A stretch of 64,000 bases of DNA. Origin: Paenibacillus_AB sp036577625 (GTDB lineage Bacteria > Bacillota > Bacilli > Paenibacillales > NBRC-103111). How positions within the stretch are numbered: position 1 is the stretch's first letter; each line of letters begins with the position of its first letter. The notes below the pieces were generated by a model. That model saw nothing but the letters and a program-made list of their open reading frames with translations. It searched no databases and was not told where the DNA came from. Shown in pieces: positions 25,691 to 34,518 of the stretch. Made by a program: the position numbers and the translations under genes. The stretch covers positions 124,001 through 188,000 of the forward strand of contig NZ_JARBDC010000066.1 of NCBI RefSeq assembly GCF_036577625.1, given 5' to 3'.

Positions 25691-25779
25691 GGCATCAACG
25701 ATATGACGCCTACTTCAATAAAAGAGCGTCGCCGGCGGAGGGGCCTGATGTTTTTGTCGGCCACGAATGCCTGCAAACA

Positions 25780-26541
25780 TTAAGCTGCTTTCCGTTTGTA
25801 TGCGCGCACCGCAAATAGATATGCGACGATCAGGATCCCTAAGCACCACGCAAGAGCGACCCAGATATCATTGCCTACCGGTTGACTTGACAATAGAGCA
25901 CGGATCGTTTCTATGATAGAGGTCACCGGCTGGTTTTCCGCAAAGACGCGTACGACGGATGGCATCGTTTCGGTCGGCACAAAGGCCGAACTGATAAACG
26001 GCAGGAAGATAAGCGGATAGGAAAACACGCTGGCACCCTCCACCGATTTCGCGGACAGTCCGGCAATCGCCGCGACCCAAGTCAAAGCCAGCGTAAACAG
26101 CACGAGGATGCCGGCTACGGCAAGCCAAGACAGTACCCCCGCCGACGAGCGAAAGCCCATAAGAAGCGCTACGAGAATGATTACGACAAGAGAAATGGCG
26201 TTGGATACCACCGAGGTCAGCACATGCCCCCACAGCACGGAGGAACGCGCAATCGGCATGGAGTGAAACCGCTCGATGATACCCCGTTGCTTATCCAAAA
26301 ACAGGCGGTAAGCCGTATAGGATATGCCGCTTGCAATCGCAATCAGCAGGATACCGGGCAACAGGTAGTTCACATAGTTATCCATACCGCTTTGGATTGC
26401 GCCGCCAAACACATAGACGAACAGTAGCATCATTGCAATCGGAGTGATGCAAACGGTGAAGATAGTGTCCATGCTTCGCAAAATATGGCGCATGGAACGT
26501 CCAAGCATCACGCTCATGTCGCTGAACAAATGCTCATTCAT
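25780..26541 (-). CDS. ABC-2 permease, DrrB type
   Basis: A 253-residue permease with six helices and the ABC-2 signature region (PLIFLPFISSAFVPTETMPSVVR). Forms a drug or lipid exporter with the ATPase encoded just upstream; the two genes overlap by one base (TGATG). It closes the PadR-controlled operon. Confidence 0.88.
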   Translation of the reverse strand: MNEHLFSDMSVMLGRSMRHILRSMDTIFTVCITPIAMMLLFVYVFGGAIQSGMDNYVNYLLPGILLIAIASGISYTAYRLFLDKQRGIIERFHSMPIARSSVLWGHVLTSVVSNAISLVVIILVALLMGFRSSAGVLSWLAVAGILVLFTLALTWVAAIAGLSAKSVEGASVFSYPLIFLPFISSAFVPTETMPSVVRVFAENQPVTSIIETIRALLSSQPVGNDIWVALAWCLGILIVAYLFAVRAYKRKAA

Positions 26542-27302
26542 CAGTAATTCCCCTCCTTTTTACCAATGATTGCGAGGAATATCTCCTCCAATGAGGGTTG
26601 TTTCTCCACGTACTCCGTCTTTACGGGCGGGAACAGCTTTTTCAGTTCCTCAAGCGTGCCATTGGCAATAATCCTCCCCTTATGCAAAATGGCAATTTTA
26701 TCGGCAAGTTGTTCAGCCTCCTCCAAATACTGAGTGGTCAGGAAAACCGTTGTGCCGTCGTCGGCAAGCTCCTTGACCATTTTCCAAGCCTCGATGCGTG
26801 CCTCGGGGTCAAGGCCTGTGGTCGGCTCGTCGAGGAAAATGAGCTGCGGCTTTCCGATCAGGCTCATGGCAATGTCGAGCCTGCGGCGCATACCGCCCGA
26901 ATAGGCGGACACCTTGCGGTCGGCGGCCTCGGTCAAGCGGAAGCGTTTCAGCAGATCGTCAGCCACTTGACGCGGATTCGCAAGGTGTCGCAGTTTGGCG
27001 ATCAGGATAAGATTTTCCCGACCGGTCAATATCTCGTCCACGGCGGCAAATTGCCCGGTCAGACTGATCGCATGCCGCACATTCTCGGGTTTTGACGCGA
27101 CGTCAAATCCGTTTACGGTGGCGGTACCTCCGTCCTGTTTGAGCAGCGTGGAGAGGATTTTGACAATCGTCGTCTTGCCTGCGCCGTTGGAGCCAAGCAG
27201 GGCGAAAATCTCGCCTCGCTTCACTTCGAAATCGACGCCTTTCAGGACTTCTGTGTCCTTGAAAGACTTTCGCAGACCTTTCACTTCAATGGCTTTTTCC
27301 AT
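26541..27302 (-). CDS. ABC transporter ATPase, DrrA type
   Basis: A 253-residue ATPase: Walker A GSNGAGKTT, signature YSGGMRRRLDIA, Walker B LIFLDEPTTGLDP, and a C-terminal part ending in VEKQPSLEEIFLAIIG as in daunorubicin-resistance-type (DrrA) ATPases. It overlaps the preceding DUF1048 gene by 17 bases, which indicates co-translation. Confidence 0.92.
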   Translation of the reverse strand: MEKAIEVKGLRKSFKDTEVLKGVDFEVKRGEIFALLGSNGAGKTTIVKILSTLLKQDGGTATVNGFDVASKPENVRHAISLTGQFAAVDEILTGRENLILIAKLRHLANPRQVADDLLKRFRLTEAADRKVSAYSGGMRRRLDIAMSLIGKPQLIFLDEPTTGLDPEARIEAWKMVKELADDGTTVFLTTQYLEEAEQLADKIAILHKGRIIANGTLEELKKLFPPVKTEYVEKQPSLEEIFLAIIGKKEGNY

Positions 27303-27666
27303 CCCGATCTCCCTCTTTCTTTGTTTGATCCGTAACCTTTTTCATGGCCTTGTTACCTTCTTGGCCAACGGATTCTTGATAGAGGTCAGCGTAAGTTTTT
27401 GAATCTTTGATCAGATCGTCGCAGAAAGCCGCTACGTCATTGCCCGTCACTTCGAGCACGCCTTTCCCCAAGGCCGCGCCCTCTTCAAAAAGATCGATAA
27501 TCCCCGAGAGCAAACCCGTCCCCTCGGTTAGCTCAACAGGGCCGACCTTAAAGAGATATTTTTGTATCTCTTTATAAACAATCTGATAATCTTGCGGGAG
27601 CGCTTTGACACGCGCCACGTGCGCCCGCCACTCTTTTTTGCCTTCGATGATATCTTTTATTCTCAT
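27286..27666 (-). CDS. DUF1048 protein (second copy)
   Basis: A 126-residue helical protein of the DUF1048 family, with DYQIVYKEIQKYLF, LFEEGAALGKGVLEVTGNDVAAFCDDLI. The family nearly always lies between a PadR regulator and a Drr-type ABC pair; molecular role unknown. Paralogous to the gene just upstream. Confidence 0.82.
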   Translation of the reverse strand: MRIKDIIEGKKEWRAHVARVKALPQDYQIVYKEIQKYLFKVGPVELTEGTGLLSGIIDLFEEGAALGKGVLEVTGNDVAAFCDDLIKDSKTYADLYQESVGQEGNKAMKKVTDQTKKEGDRDGKSH

Positions 27667-27676
27667 TATTATCCTC

Positions 27677-28024
27677 CTATTTACCTAATTTTTTAGCGAT
27701 ATTATTGTTGAGCTGCTCGCGCCACTTGTCGCGAAAAGACTTCGCCCCTTCTTCGCCGACCAGCGCTGAACAGAAGCCTTTGATATCGTCACCCAAAACC
27801 TCCTGGACACTCCGACCGTCCGCCGCCGTTTCTTCGAGCAGGCCAAGCACACCGTCAAGAATTGGCATGAGGTTGCGACCGGTGAAATCGGAGTGCGGCC
27901 AAAGATTGGCATTCATTTTTTCCCATGCGGCTTGATAATCGGCCGGCAGCTTTTTGGCTCGCGATTCAAAATTTTTCATTTCCTTAGTCATGTCGCTTCC
28001 GGTGATTTTTTCCCAAAAATTCAT
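27677..28024 (-). CDS. DUF1048 protein (first copy)
   Basis: A 115-residue helical DUF1048 protein (DYQAAWEKMNANLWPH, LLEETAADGRSVQEVLGDDIKGFCSALV). Overlaps the padR-like gene by four bases and precedes its paralogue by ten. Tandem DUF1048 genes are common in this cassette. Confidence 0.82.
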   Translation of the reverse strand: MNFWEKITGSDMTKEMKNFESRAKKLPADYQAAWEKMNANLWPHSDFTGRNLMPILDGVLGLLEETAADGRSVQEVLGDDIKGFCSALVGEEGAKSFRDKWREQLNNNIAKKLGK

Positions 28025-28356
28025 TCTATCTTCTCCTTTAACTCGTTAATTTTTGATGATACGAATTCCCATTTTTCCCAGAACAGCTGTAGTTCCTTGC
28101 GCCCCGCGTCGTTGAGCACGAAAAACTTGCGCGGCGGTCCCATGTCGGAGGGCTTCTTGGTGATCTCCACCAACTTGTTTTTTTCAAGCCGGACCAGGAT
28201 GGTGTATACCGTTCCCTCCACAACATCTGTGAAGCCGAGGGCGTTCAGCCGCCGCGTGATTTCGTAGCCGTAGGTTTCGTTGCGGCTTATAATTTCAAGG
28301 ACACAGCCCTCAAGCACCCCTTTGAGCATTTCCGTTAGGTTTTCCAGCACAATCAC
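28021..28356 (-). CDS. PadR-family transcriptional repressor
   Basis: A 111-residue winged-helix protein with the PadR signature GVLEGCVLEIISRNETYGYEI, then VVEGTVYTILVRLEKNKLVE and RKFFVLNDAGRKEL. PadR proteins repress neighbouring exporter genes until a ligand binds. It is first in its operon; a promoter with a dyad operator lies just upstream. Confidence 0.92.
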   Translation of the reverse strand: MIVLENLTEMLKGVLEGCVLEIISRNETYGYEITRRLNALGFTDVVEGTVYTILVRLEKNKLVEITKKPSDMGPPRKFFVLNDAGRKELQLFWEKWEFVSSKINELKEKIE

Positions 28357-28369
28357 CCCTTGCTATTCT

Positions 28370-28434
28370 GTATCACAGGTATGAAGTGATACTGACTACA
28401 GCTATAAAGTAACACGTAGTAGATGATTTGTCAA
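28370..28434 (-). promoter_or_regulatory. Promoter and dyad operator of the PadR-Drr operon
   Basis: On the minus strand: -35 TTGACA (28434-28429), 17 bases, -10 TACTTT (28411-28406). Just after the expected start site lies a perfect dyad GTATCAC-N9-GTGATAC (28392-28370), a good candidate for the PadR binding site. Confidence 0.75.
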
Positions 28435-28464
28435 TGGCGTTTGCCCTGACACGGATTTACTTTT

Positions 28465-28545
28465 TCAACTATCCTGTCCGTTAGGTGAACAAAGGCAGCC
28501 GACCATTCCGGCCGGCTGCCGTCATCAATATCGTACCCGTCAGCT
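28465..28545. repeat. Dispersed hairpin repeat, copy 4
   Basis: ttcaactatcctgtccgtta, then ggtgaacaaa, hairpin GGCAGCCG (28495-28502) / CGGCTGCC (28514-28521), then atcgtacccgtcag. Nearly identical to copy 1 over the hairpin and left arm. The remaining bases to 28730 hold nothing I recognise. Confidence 0.65.
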
Positions 28546-28730
28546 TTAATCAATTGGAAGTATTTGACCTTGAGCTATCGTAGTAAATTCTTCATCGCCC
28601 ACACCGGTTAAAGCGGCTAATACGTTCGCGTATTGACCGATGTGATGTTTTCACGCCGAGATCATCGGGTACAAAATCAACATGAAGTTTATGGCAGGCA
28701 CTTTAGCTTCGGCGAAAAACTTCGCTTCCC

Positions 28731-28977
28731 TTAGTTCCGACACGAATATCGGGTTTCAAAAAATGATCCATGGTTGCCAACTTTCTTCCTCCCAATCAAA
28801 GATTTTGACCAAAAATACATTCCCATGCCGAATAGCGTCCCCAGGCCTCCGATGAACTGAAACAACGAAATAGTTTCCAGGTTCTCCGATAATGCCAACC
28901 GAGACGGTAGTCGCCCCAATCGACTTCATCAATACATTAAAAATAGATTGCCCAAAGAGAACAAAAAATAAGTCCAA
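28731..28977 (-). pseudogene. EamA/DMT transporter C-terminal fragment
   Basis: One frame reads FFVLFGQSIFNVLMKSIGATTVSVGIIGEP, another, directly following, reads ISLFQFIGGLGTLFGMGMYFWSKSLIGRKK. In intact EamA transporters these segments are joined by about a dozen further residues, so the fragment has both an internal deletion and a frame change. Only the last two or three helices remain. Confidence 0.65.
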
Positions 28978-28989
28978 TCGGAGGCGTCG

Positions 28990-29699
28990 TATTCCGTTAA
29001 AGAGTAATTGTTCAACAAATTATAGATTCCTTAGTCATGACGGTGAATATGTGAGCTTTAATTTTCCGGAGAAGCTGCTCGCCTTTTATTCGGATAGCGC
29101 GATGGAAAGGAACCATGTTCTTCCTTACACGAATTCACACTTAGTATCAATGGTAATCAAAGGAGACGGGGAGTGGCAAAAGCAAATCCTGCAAATTTTA
29201 TGGGAGATGAAGAAGAAATTTGATAGGAAAAGAATCATGGGGATGGCAGTATGAGATTTCCATTTATACGGTTCAGCTATGGCTAATTCTAATCTCCAAT
29301 ATTTCGTTATCATCGGAGGAATCCTCTAAAAGCAACAGACTCCAACAAGAGAGATTGCAATTGATGCTTAGCTTTATCCATCAAAACTATACGAACCCTA
29401 TTACTTTGAATAAAATCGCTGATGCGGCCCATTTGAGTGTCTCGGCGTGTGCTCGCAGCTTCAAAAAAAGCATCCAAATGACTCCTTACGATTACTTGGT
29501 TACATATCGGATTAAAAAGAGCTGCGAGTTGTTAGAATCGACGGAGTATACAATAACCGAAATAGCCGGAAGAGTAGGTTTCAATCACGTCAATCATTTT
29601 ATCCAGACCTTTAAAAAGCATCGCGACATTACGCCTAAGGAATTCCGAAAAATTCGAAAGCACTGCATAAACCATATCTCCCCGCGTAACTTAGCGTAG
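28990..29699 (+). pseudogene. AraC-family regulator, truncated and frameshifted
   Basis: The first frame carries a ligand-domain piece (FLSHDGEYVSFNFPEKLLAF to EMKKKFD); the second, from about 29225, continues SWGWQYEISIYTVQLWLILIS and into a complete AraC DNA-binding domain (ITLNKIADAAHLSVSACARSFKKS, ITEIAGRVGFNHVNHFIQTFKK). One frameshift near 29215-29245 separates them, and the N-terminal cupin start is missing. Divergent from the EamA fragment. Confidence 0.7.
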
Positions 29700-29774
29700 A
29701 TCTGCGTTGTTGATGCCTTCTCGTGACCCAACATTCCTTGAATAAAATCAAAAAGCGTAAAGCAACCGGAGAAA

Positions 29775-30163
29775 TCAAATCATATTGCATACATTAATAA
29801 ATTCCAGCTGTTTCGATAATGTTTTTTTTACGGGGCGGTTCGCAACCCTTTTCAATACTTCCTCCCTGGTTTCTTTAGCGATTGATCCGGAAATATCGAT
29901 TTGATACTTAAATATAGTCTTTTCTTCATTTCTTCTATCTAATTCAACTTTAACAGTAATCCCGTCTTAAGATAAATTCATAGAATCCAACACCATTCGC
30001 GTTGTAATAGTTAAACAAGAAGCAAAACCGGATTCTATTAGATCATGCGGTCAAAATAGTTGCCGCTTCCCCCCTTATCCTCGGCAACATCGGAATAAAT
30101 TTTCGAAGTACCGTTAAAAAGCTCGTTAATATAAGCTTCGCTTCCGCTTGTTGAGATAACCAT
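29775..30163 (-). pseudogene. OsmC-family protein with frameshift and stop
   Basis: ATG at 30163 (CCGGAGGGG upstream) reads EAYINELFNGTSKIYSDVAED and then GGSGNYFD; one base is missing near 30048, after which the next frame continues HDLIESGFASCLTITTRMVLDSMNLS with the redox Cys. TAA at 29967-29969 replaces an expected Tyr codon before DGITVKVELDRRN, and reading resumes in that frame to RVANRPVKKTLSKQLEF, where the second family Cys is Arg. At least three lesions, so a decayed peroxidase-like gene. Confidence 0.75.
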
Positions 30164-30300
30164 TGTATCCCCTCCGGTTGAATGTTTCCCTTTATTAAAT
30201 AGGATAACTCTGACATCGATATTTGTGAAATATATTAAAATAATTTGCTCAATAGATAATACCTATAAGTTACTCCAACGCATAAAGTTGTTTAAAAACA

Positions 30301-30326
30301 TTCAACTAGCGTACCTGTTAGTCGAA
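30301..30326. repeat. Dispersed repeat, single arm
   Basis: ttcaactagcgtacctgtta then gtcgaa, the right-arm module of the repeat, 15 bases from the stop of the toroid protein gene. Confidence 0.5.
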
Positions 30327-30340
30327 GCATTTATGGAGTT

Positions 30341-31213
30341 TCAAACTTTTATTACGCCATAATCAGATAATCTGGATATGGCCTCTAGGGTTAGCCGACC
30401 ACGCCACTCCATCTCGGAAGATGGACCTGGAGCCTTCCAATTAATGGGCCACCCGCCATCCGGCAATTGATGTTTTGTAAGTACTTCAAGGTGACTGTCG
30501 ATCTGGCTTTGTGTGAATAATGGTCGACATATTGAGTCGGGTTTACGTGCGAAATGAAGAGGCGTCAGGCCGTAAGCTTCTGAAGAAACATCTATCTTAA
30601 AAAATCTAGCTCGTGGGAGAGCTGTCGCGATTGCATCCAGCAGATTTTCTGCCATTACCTTATCGGGTATATATTCTGCCAATCTGGCAGCACATAAAAG
30701 AGCGTGAGCCTCAAACGGAGGATCCTCGACAAGTATTTTTGAGCAGGTCCCTGTTGCCAACGTCAACCATTCGTCTTCAACTCCCTGATAGTGTAGAAGT
30801 CCACAAATATCTGCTGTAGGATTAAGACCGGGAGATATAGTGTAGTTTATCCAATGACTTGCCACAGGCGACTGATATGCAGATTCTGTGAAAAATGAGA
30901 CAAGACCATTCTCGCCAGAGACTGACTTAAGATAATTACAAATAGAAGCCGCAAATCCTACGTCACGATACCCTGCTTCTTCCAAAGCCCCAAGACCAAA
31001 AGAAGTTAAAAGCGGTTGGCTTTCTGGGCAACGAATATCAGGTTCTAACGCATGCCCTAGCCCGCCATCATCATTTTGGTAGGCACGCACAACATTACCT
31101 ACGACAACGGGAGATTGGCCTTCAAAGCGAACCTCAAACAATCTGCGTTCCAACAAACGGGCATGTGTAAGCATAAACGACCGTGCTTTTACCAGAATAT
31201 CACTCATTACCAT
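30341..31213 (-). CDS. Toroid (terpenoid cyclase/prenyltransferase-like) protein
   Basis: A 290-residue protein with repeated alpha-hairpin units typical of the alpha/alpha toroid fold: YQNDDGGLGHALEPDIRCPESQP, NGLVSFF and LPDGGWPINWKAPG resemble the QW-type repeats of squalene cyclases and prenyltransferase beta subunits. No DxDD/DDTA cyclase motif is obvious. Relatives are widespread in Bacilli as hypothetical proteins. AGGTGG lies before two possible ATGs (31213 and 31207). Function unknown. Confidence 0.6.
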   Translation of the reverse strand: MVMSDILVKARSFMLTHARLLERRLFEVRFEGQSPVVVGNVVRAYQNDDGGLGHALEPDIRCPESQPLLTSFGLGALEEAGYRDVGFAASICNYLKSVSGENGLVSFFTESAYQSPVASHWINYTISPGLNPTADICGLLHYQGVEDEWLTLATGTCSKILVEDPPFEAHALLCAARLAEYIPDKVMAENLLDAIATALPRARFFKIDVSSEAYGLTPLHFARKPDSICRPLFTQSQIDSHLEVLTKHQLPDGGWPINWKAPGPSSEMEWRGRLTLEAISRLSDYGVIKV

Positions 31214-31354
31214 TCAAACCACCTTTCTTAACGCGTGCAAAATATTTAGTAGGTTCTAGCTCCATTTTCATCCTTACGAATATGTTTATACAAATAAATC
31301 AATACGTTGAGGATGGACAAAGCTACGGTGGCCAAGAACATAAAAAATGAGATT

Positions 31355-31570
31355 TCATCTCCGCTTGTATTCATCTACAATGTAGCCGCTTGCATAAATG
31401 GCTAATGCAGATACACAACTGCAGAGGATTGATATGAATGACACTGAAAATAAGTTAAATAATTTCTTCCTTTGGAAAACAACAATCACCATCACAAGAA
31501 GTAATGCTAATATAAATGTAAGAAAGACTGGTCTTAAAAAAATAAACTCTGGAAATACATAGCTTCCCAC
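31355..31570 (-). CDS. Small two-helix membrane protein
   Basis: A 71-residue protein, two hydrophobic helices (about 14-32 and 40-62), basic tail EYKRR. GTG start with GCGAGG upstream. No family recognised. Followed by AT-rich spacer to the toroid gene. Confidence 0.4.
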   Translation of the reverse strand: MGSYVFPEFIFLRPVFLTFILALLLVMVIVVFQRKKLFNLFSVSFISILCSCVSALAIYASGYIVDEYKRR

Positions 31571-31607
31571 TGTTAATTACCTCGCTTTACACAATTTGCT
31601 ATACAGA

Positions 31608-31650
31608 ACCGCCCGTTATCGCAGCGAGGCAGCCTAATCAATCATTGCAA
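31608..31650. repeat. Dispersed repeat, short variant
   Basis: accgcccgttatcgcagcga then ggcagcctaatcaatcattg; same arm as at 14232 and 16507. Confidence 0.4.
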
Positions 31651-31653
31651 CGC

Positions 31654-31770
31654 CTACTCGTTTCCACCAGATTTTTTATCTAATATTTTTTGAAGCGAAA
31701 TATGTATCGCTCTAAGGTAACTTATTATGTAAGCGAAACCTATAATTAATATCACGATGATAAATTCCAT
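31654..31770 (-). CDS. 38-residue single-pass membrane peptide
   Basis: ATG with GAGGAG nine bases upstream opens a 38-codon frame: one hydrophobic helix (MEFIIVILIIGFAYIISYL) and a charged cytoplasmic tail (SLQKILDKKSGGNE). Charge distribution and ribosome site look genuine. Role unknown. Confidence 0.5.
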   Translation of the reverse strand: MEFIIVILIIGFAYIISYLRAIHISLQKILDKKSGGNE

Positions 31771-31978
31771 TGTTCGAACACTCCTCTGACGCCCATGATT
31801 AAACCTCATTTTACCATAAATGGAACTCTGTGCGGTAGCTAAGGCCGACGATCAATGCCCGGCAGCCTTGTCAACGGCGCGGGAAAATCTGCAAGTCCAA
31901 GCGGCAAACGGCGGTGTAAGCGAGCGGAAGATGCGGTACCCGGGCGGAAGCCGGTTTTCCGACATGTATCCCTTGCTC

Positions 31979-32650
31979 TTATTTCACAAGCTTCATTCGA
32001 ATTGCGGTGACTACTGCCTGTGTGCGGTCCTGCGCCCCAAGTTTTTGCATGATATGGTGGATGTGCGTTTTTGTCGTGCCTTCCGATATGCATAAAATCG
32101 CACATATTTCATGATTTCTCTTCCCGTAAGCGAGCAGCTGCAAAACCTCCGTTTCACGCTCCGTCAAGACGCCAAGCAGCCGGTCTCTCGCGGAGGAAGT
32201 CGGCTCTTCCATCCCTGAGGTCACTATTTTGTCTAGAGCCCGTTTGGCCGTGCTGCTGTTGAAAAGAGTTGCCCCCTGGTGCATGGCGCGTATGCCGCTC
32301 AGCAATTCATCGGTATCCGTATCCTTCAACAAATACCCGGAGGCCCCGGCCCGAATTCCGTCGAACACGTATTGCTCCACGTCGAATGTCGTTAAGAGGA
32401 CGACTTTTGTATCGGGCAAAGCTTCGACAATCGCCCTTGTCGCCATAATCCCCGTTCCGCTCGGCATCCGGATATCCATCAGGACGATGTCCGGAACGTT
32501 CCGTAAAGCAACGTCAATCGCTTCTTCGCCGGTCGAAGCCTCGCCGACCACCAGCATATCTTTTTGAATATCCAATATGTAACGCAACCCTTTTCGGATG
32601 AAAGGCTGGTCATCCGCAAGCACGATTCGTATCGTTTTTCCGGTTTGCAT
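31979..32650 (-). CDS. NarL/FixJ-family response regulator
   Basis: A 223-residue regulator. Receiver: DDQ near residue 11, phospho-Asp in DIVLMDIRMPSGTG, Lys in GYLLKDTDTDELL. LuxR-type helix-turn-helix at the end: LTERETEVLQLLAYGKRNHEI, SEGTTKTHIHHIMQKLG. Start at the ATG with AAGGAGACATGTT upstream. Works with the kinase encoded 11 bases upstream. Target genes are not evident. Confidence 0.9.
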   Translation of the reverse strand: MQTGKTIRIVLADDQPFIRKGLRYILDIQKDMLVVGEASTGEEAIDVALRNVPDIVLMDIRMPSGTGIMATRAIVEALPDTKVVLLTTFDVEQYVFDGIRAGASGYLLKDTDTDELLSGIRAMHQGATLFNSSTAKRALDKIVTSGMEEPTSSARDRLLGVLTERETEVLQLLAYGKRNHEICAILCISEGTTKTHIHHIMQKLGAQDRTQAVVTAIRMKLVK

Positions 32651-32661
32651 AACATGTCTCC

Positions 32662-33822
32662 TTATACCGTACTCGATGAAAGATCGAGCGGAATCATCGC
32701 TTGTATCTTTAAACCATTCGGCGAATTGGCGGAAAAAACGATGCTTCCTCCGGCTGCTTGGCATCGTTCGATCATACCGCTCAGGCCGAATCCGAAATGC
32801 AGAGGCTTTTCCCCGCTGAAATGACCGTCGTCCGTAATGAGAAGCTTTACATAGCCATTCGCTTCTTCTACCGCAACCTCGACCTGATTCGCATCAGCGT
32901 GCTTGAGAATATTGGTCAACGCTTCTTGCAAGATCCTGTAAAGAATCGTACTGCATTCAACCGGCCACTCGCCGATAGGCCCGTTTTCTTTATATCGGAT
33001 CCGCACCATCGAATTGGCTTCGACTTGGGAGACGAGGCCTTTCAGCGCAATCGGTCCCAGACCCTTCTCATCGTCGGACCATTCCTTTACCGCCAGCCTG
33101 ACCTCATCCATCCCTTTCCTGGCTACCTTCAACATTTCGTCCACGCTGTTTGCCGCCGCGACCGGATCTTTTGGAAGCATCAGCTTCAGCGCTTGAAGCT
33201 GAACGATAAGCGAGGTCATCTGATGTCCGAGTCCGTCATGTATGTCCCGCGCCAACTTCGCACGCTCCGTCAGCGCAGCATAGCCCATTGCCTGGACAGA
33301 TGTTCGCTGCAGCTCGGCATACGCCGCTTGCAATTGGTCAAGCTGCTTTCGGTTCGTTCGATGCGCTTCGCGAAGCAGGCTTTGGTTTCGGACCGCCATA
33401 TACATCAGGACAGCCGCTATTAAGGCGCCGTAGGAAACCCCGTCGACCAGCATGATTCCAAAAATGAGGCAAACCGTGACGACGGCGAGAGTAACGGTTG
33501 AACGGTTCCATTTCGGATCCGCTGCGCCCAGCAAGTACAGCAGCGGCCAGAAAATGCGGTGATCGGGGGAATCGGAATGAACGGAGCGAACGATGACGGC
33601 TATCGCTATAAGAACGCAAACCGCAATGACGTACCTTTTAGCGTTCCACCATCCTTTTGGCGCCGCCGCCATCCATAAGCAGCAAGCCGCGAAGGAAACG
33701 TAAACGATAAGAACAGCAATAGGCGGAACCGGATTCTCGGGCCAGATCAATACGAAAAAGGCGACGATAAACGTAATATGCGCGGCGCGCGCGTCAAAGT
33801 GCCGAAATAGGTTTTTGTTCAT
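32662..33822 (-). CDS. Sensor histidine kinase, HisKA_3 (DesK/NarX-like)
   Basis: A 386-residue kinase with about five N-terminal helices and no large external domain, then HisKA_3 with the phospho-His in LARDIHDGLGHQMTSLIVQLQ and a compact ATPase domain (ILQEALTNILKHA, FGFGLSGMIERCQAAGG). Such kinases sense within the membrane. Start set at the ATG with AAGGAAAG upstream. Divergent from a membrane-protein gene across about 165 bases. Confidence 0.88.
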   Translation of the reverse strand: MNKNLFRHFDARAAHITFIVAFFVLIWPENPVPPIAVLIVYVSFAACCLWMAAAPKGWWNAKRYVIAVCVLIAIAVIVRSVHSDSPDHRIFWPLLYLLGAADPKWNRSTVTLAVVTVCLIFGIMLVDGVSYGALIAAVLMYMAVRNQSLLREAHRTNRKQLDQLQAAYAELQRTSVQAMGYAALTERAKLARDIHDGLGHQMTSLIVQLQALKLMLPKDPVAAANSVDEMLKVARKGMDEVRLAVKEWSDDEKGLGPIALKGLVSQVEANSMVRIRYKENGPIGEWPVECSTILYRILQEALTNILKHADANQVEVAVEEANGYVKLLITDDGHFSGEKPLHFGFGLSGMIERCQAAGGSIVFSANSPNGLKIQAMIPLDLSSSTV

Positions 33823-33988
33823 TGTTCTTTCCTTCGATTGAGCGATTTCCTTCATCATAACAGATGAATTCGTCTTGCTCATCAATCGATCGATGTAGTC
33901 GCCAAATAAAAATCAACCTCGGATGGACGTCAAAGGAATCGCATTGTGATACTTTTGGTGTGCAGAACAAAAACGAGGAGTGATTGCA

Positions 33989-34438
33989 ATGGAACGGGCC
34001 GGAAAGGAAACAATCGAAGAGAAGAAAAGAACGGAGTTTTTTGGGATGGAGTTGCTGAAGAAACGATGGCCCTCTTTCGCGGCGTTGGCCATAGCCGCAA
34101 CGGGACTCCCCGCTTCAACGGATCCCATGTCGTTGATCCTGTTTCTCGCAGCGCTTGTCTATCCGATTTCAGGCGCAATTCGCGGTCATCTCCGCGGGGT
34201 TCGCACCATCTTGATACAAGCGGTCGCATTGGCTTTATTCGGCGTGATCGCGTTAGTGTCCGTGTATGTCGACAGAGAAGCGGGGCTGATCCTTCTAGCG
34301 GCAGGTTATATCGGCCATACGATTTGGGACGCGGCCCATTTTCGGACCGGTAAGGTCGTCCGGCGGGGGTATGCGGAATTTTGCGCGGTTTTGGATTTGC
34401 TTATTGCAGCCGTTCTGCTCGCTCCGGTAATCCTGTAA
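33989..34438 (+). CDS. Four-helix membrane protein
   Basis: A 149-residue membrane protein: charged N-terminus, then about four helices, with YIGHTIWDAAHFRTGKVV between the third and fourth (a His-rich conserved-looking loop). GAGGAG lies eight bases before the chosen ATG. It is divergent from the two-component pair and may be its target (inference from position only). The base composition matches neighbours. Confidence 0.6.
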   Translation: MERAGKETIEEKKRTEFFGMELLKKRWPSFAALAIAATGLPASTDPMSLILFLAALVYPISGAIRGHLRGVRTILIQAVALALFGVIALVSVYVDREAGLILLAAGYIGHTIWDAAHFRTGKVVRRGYAEFCAVLDLLIAAVLLAPVIL

Positions 34439-34518
34439 CGGGCGGGGAAGCCGCCTTTCCGCTTGTTCTTTGGAATCTGAACCGAAGCGATCGGTTTTCG
34501 CCCGCCTTGTTGCGACGC

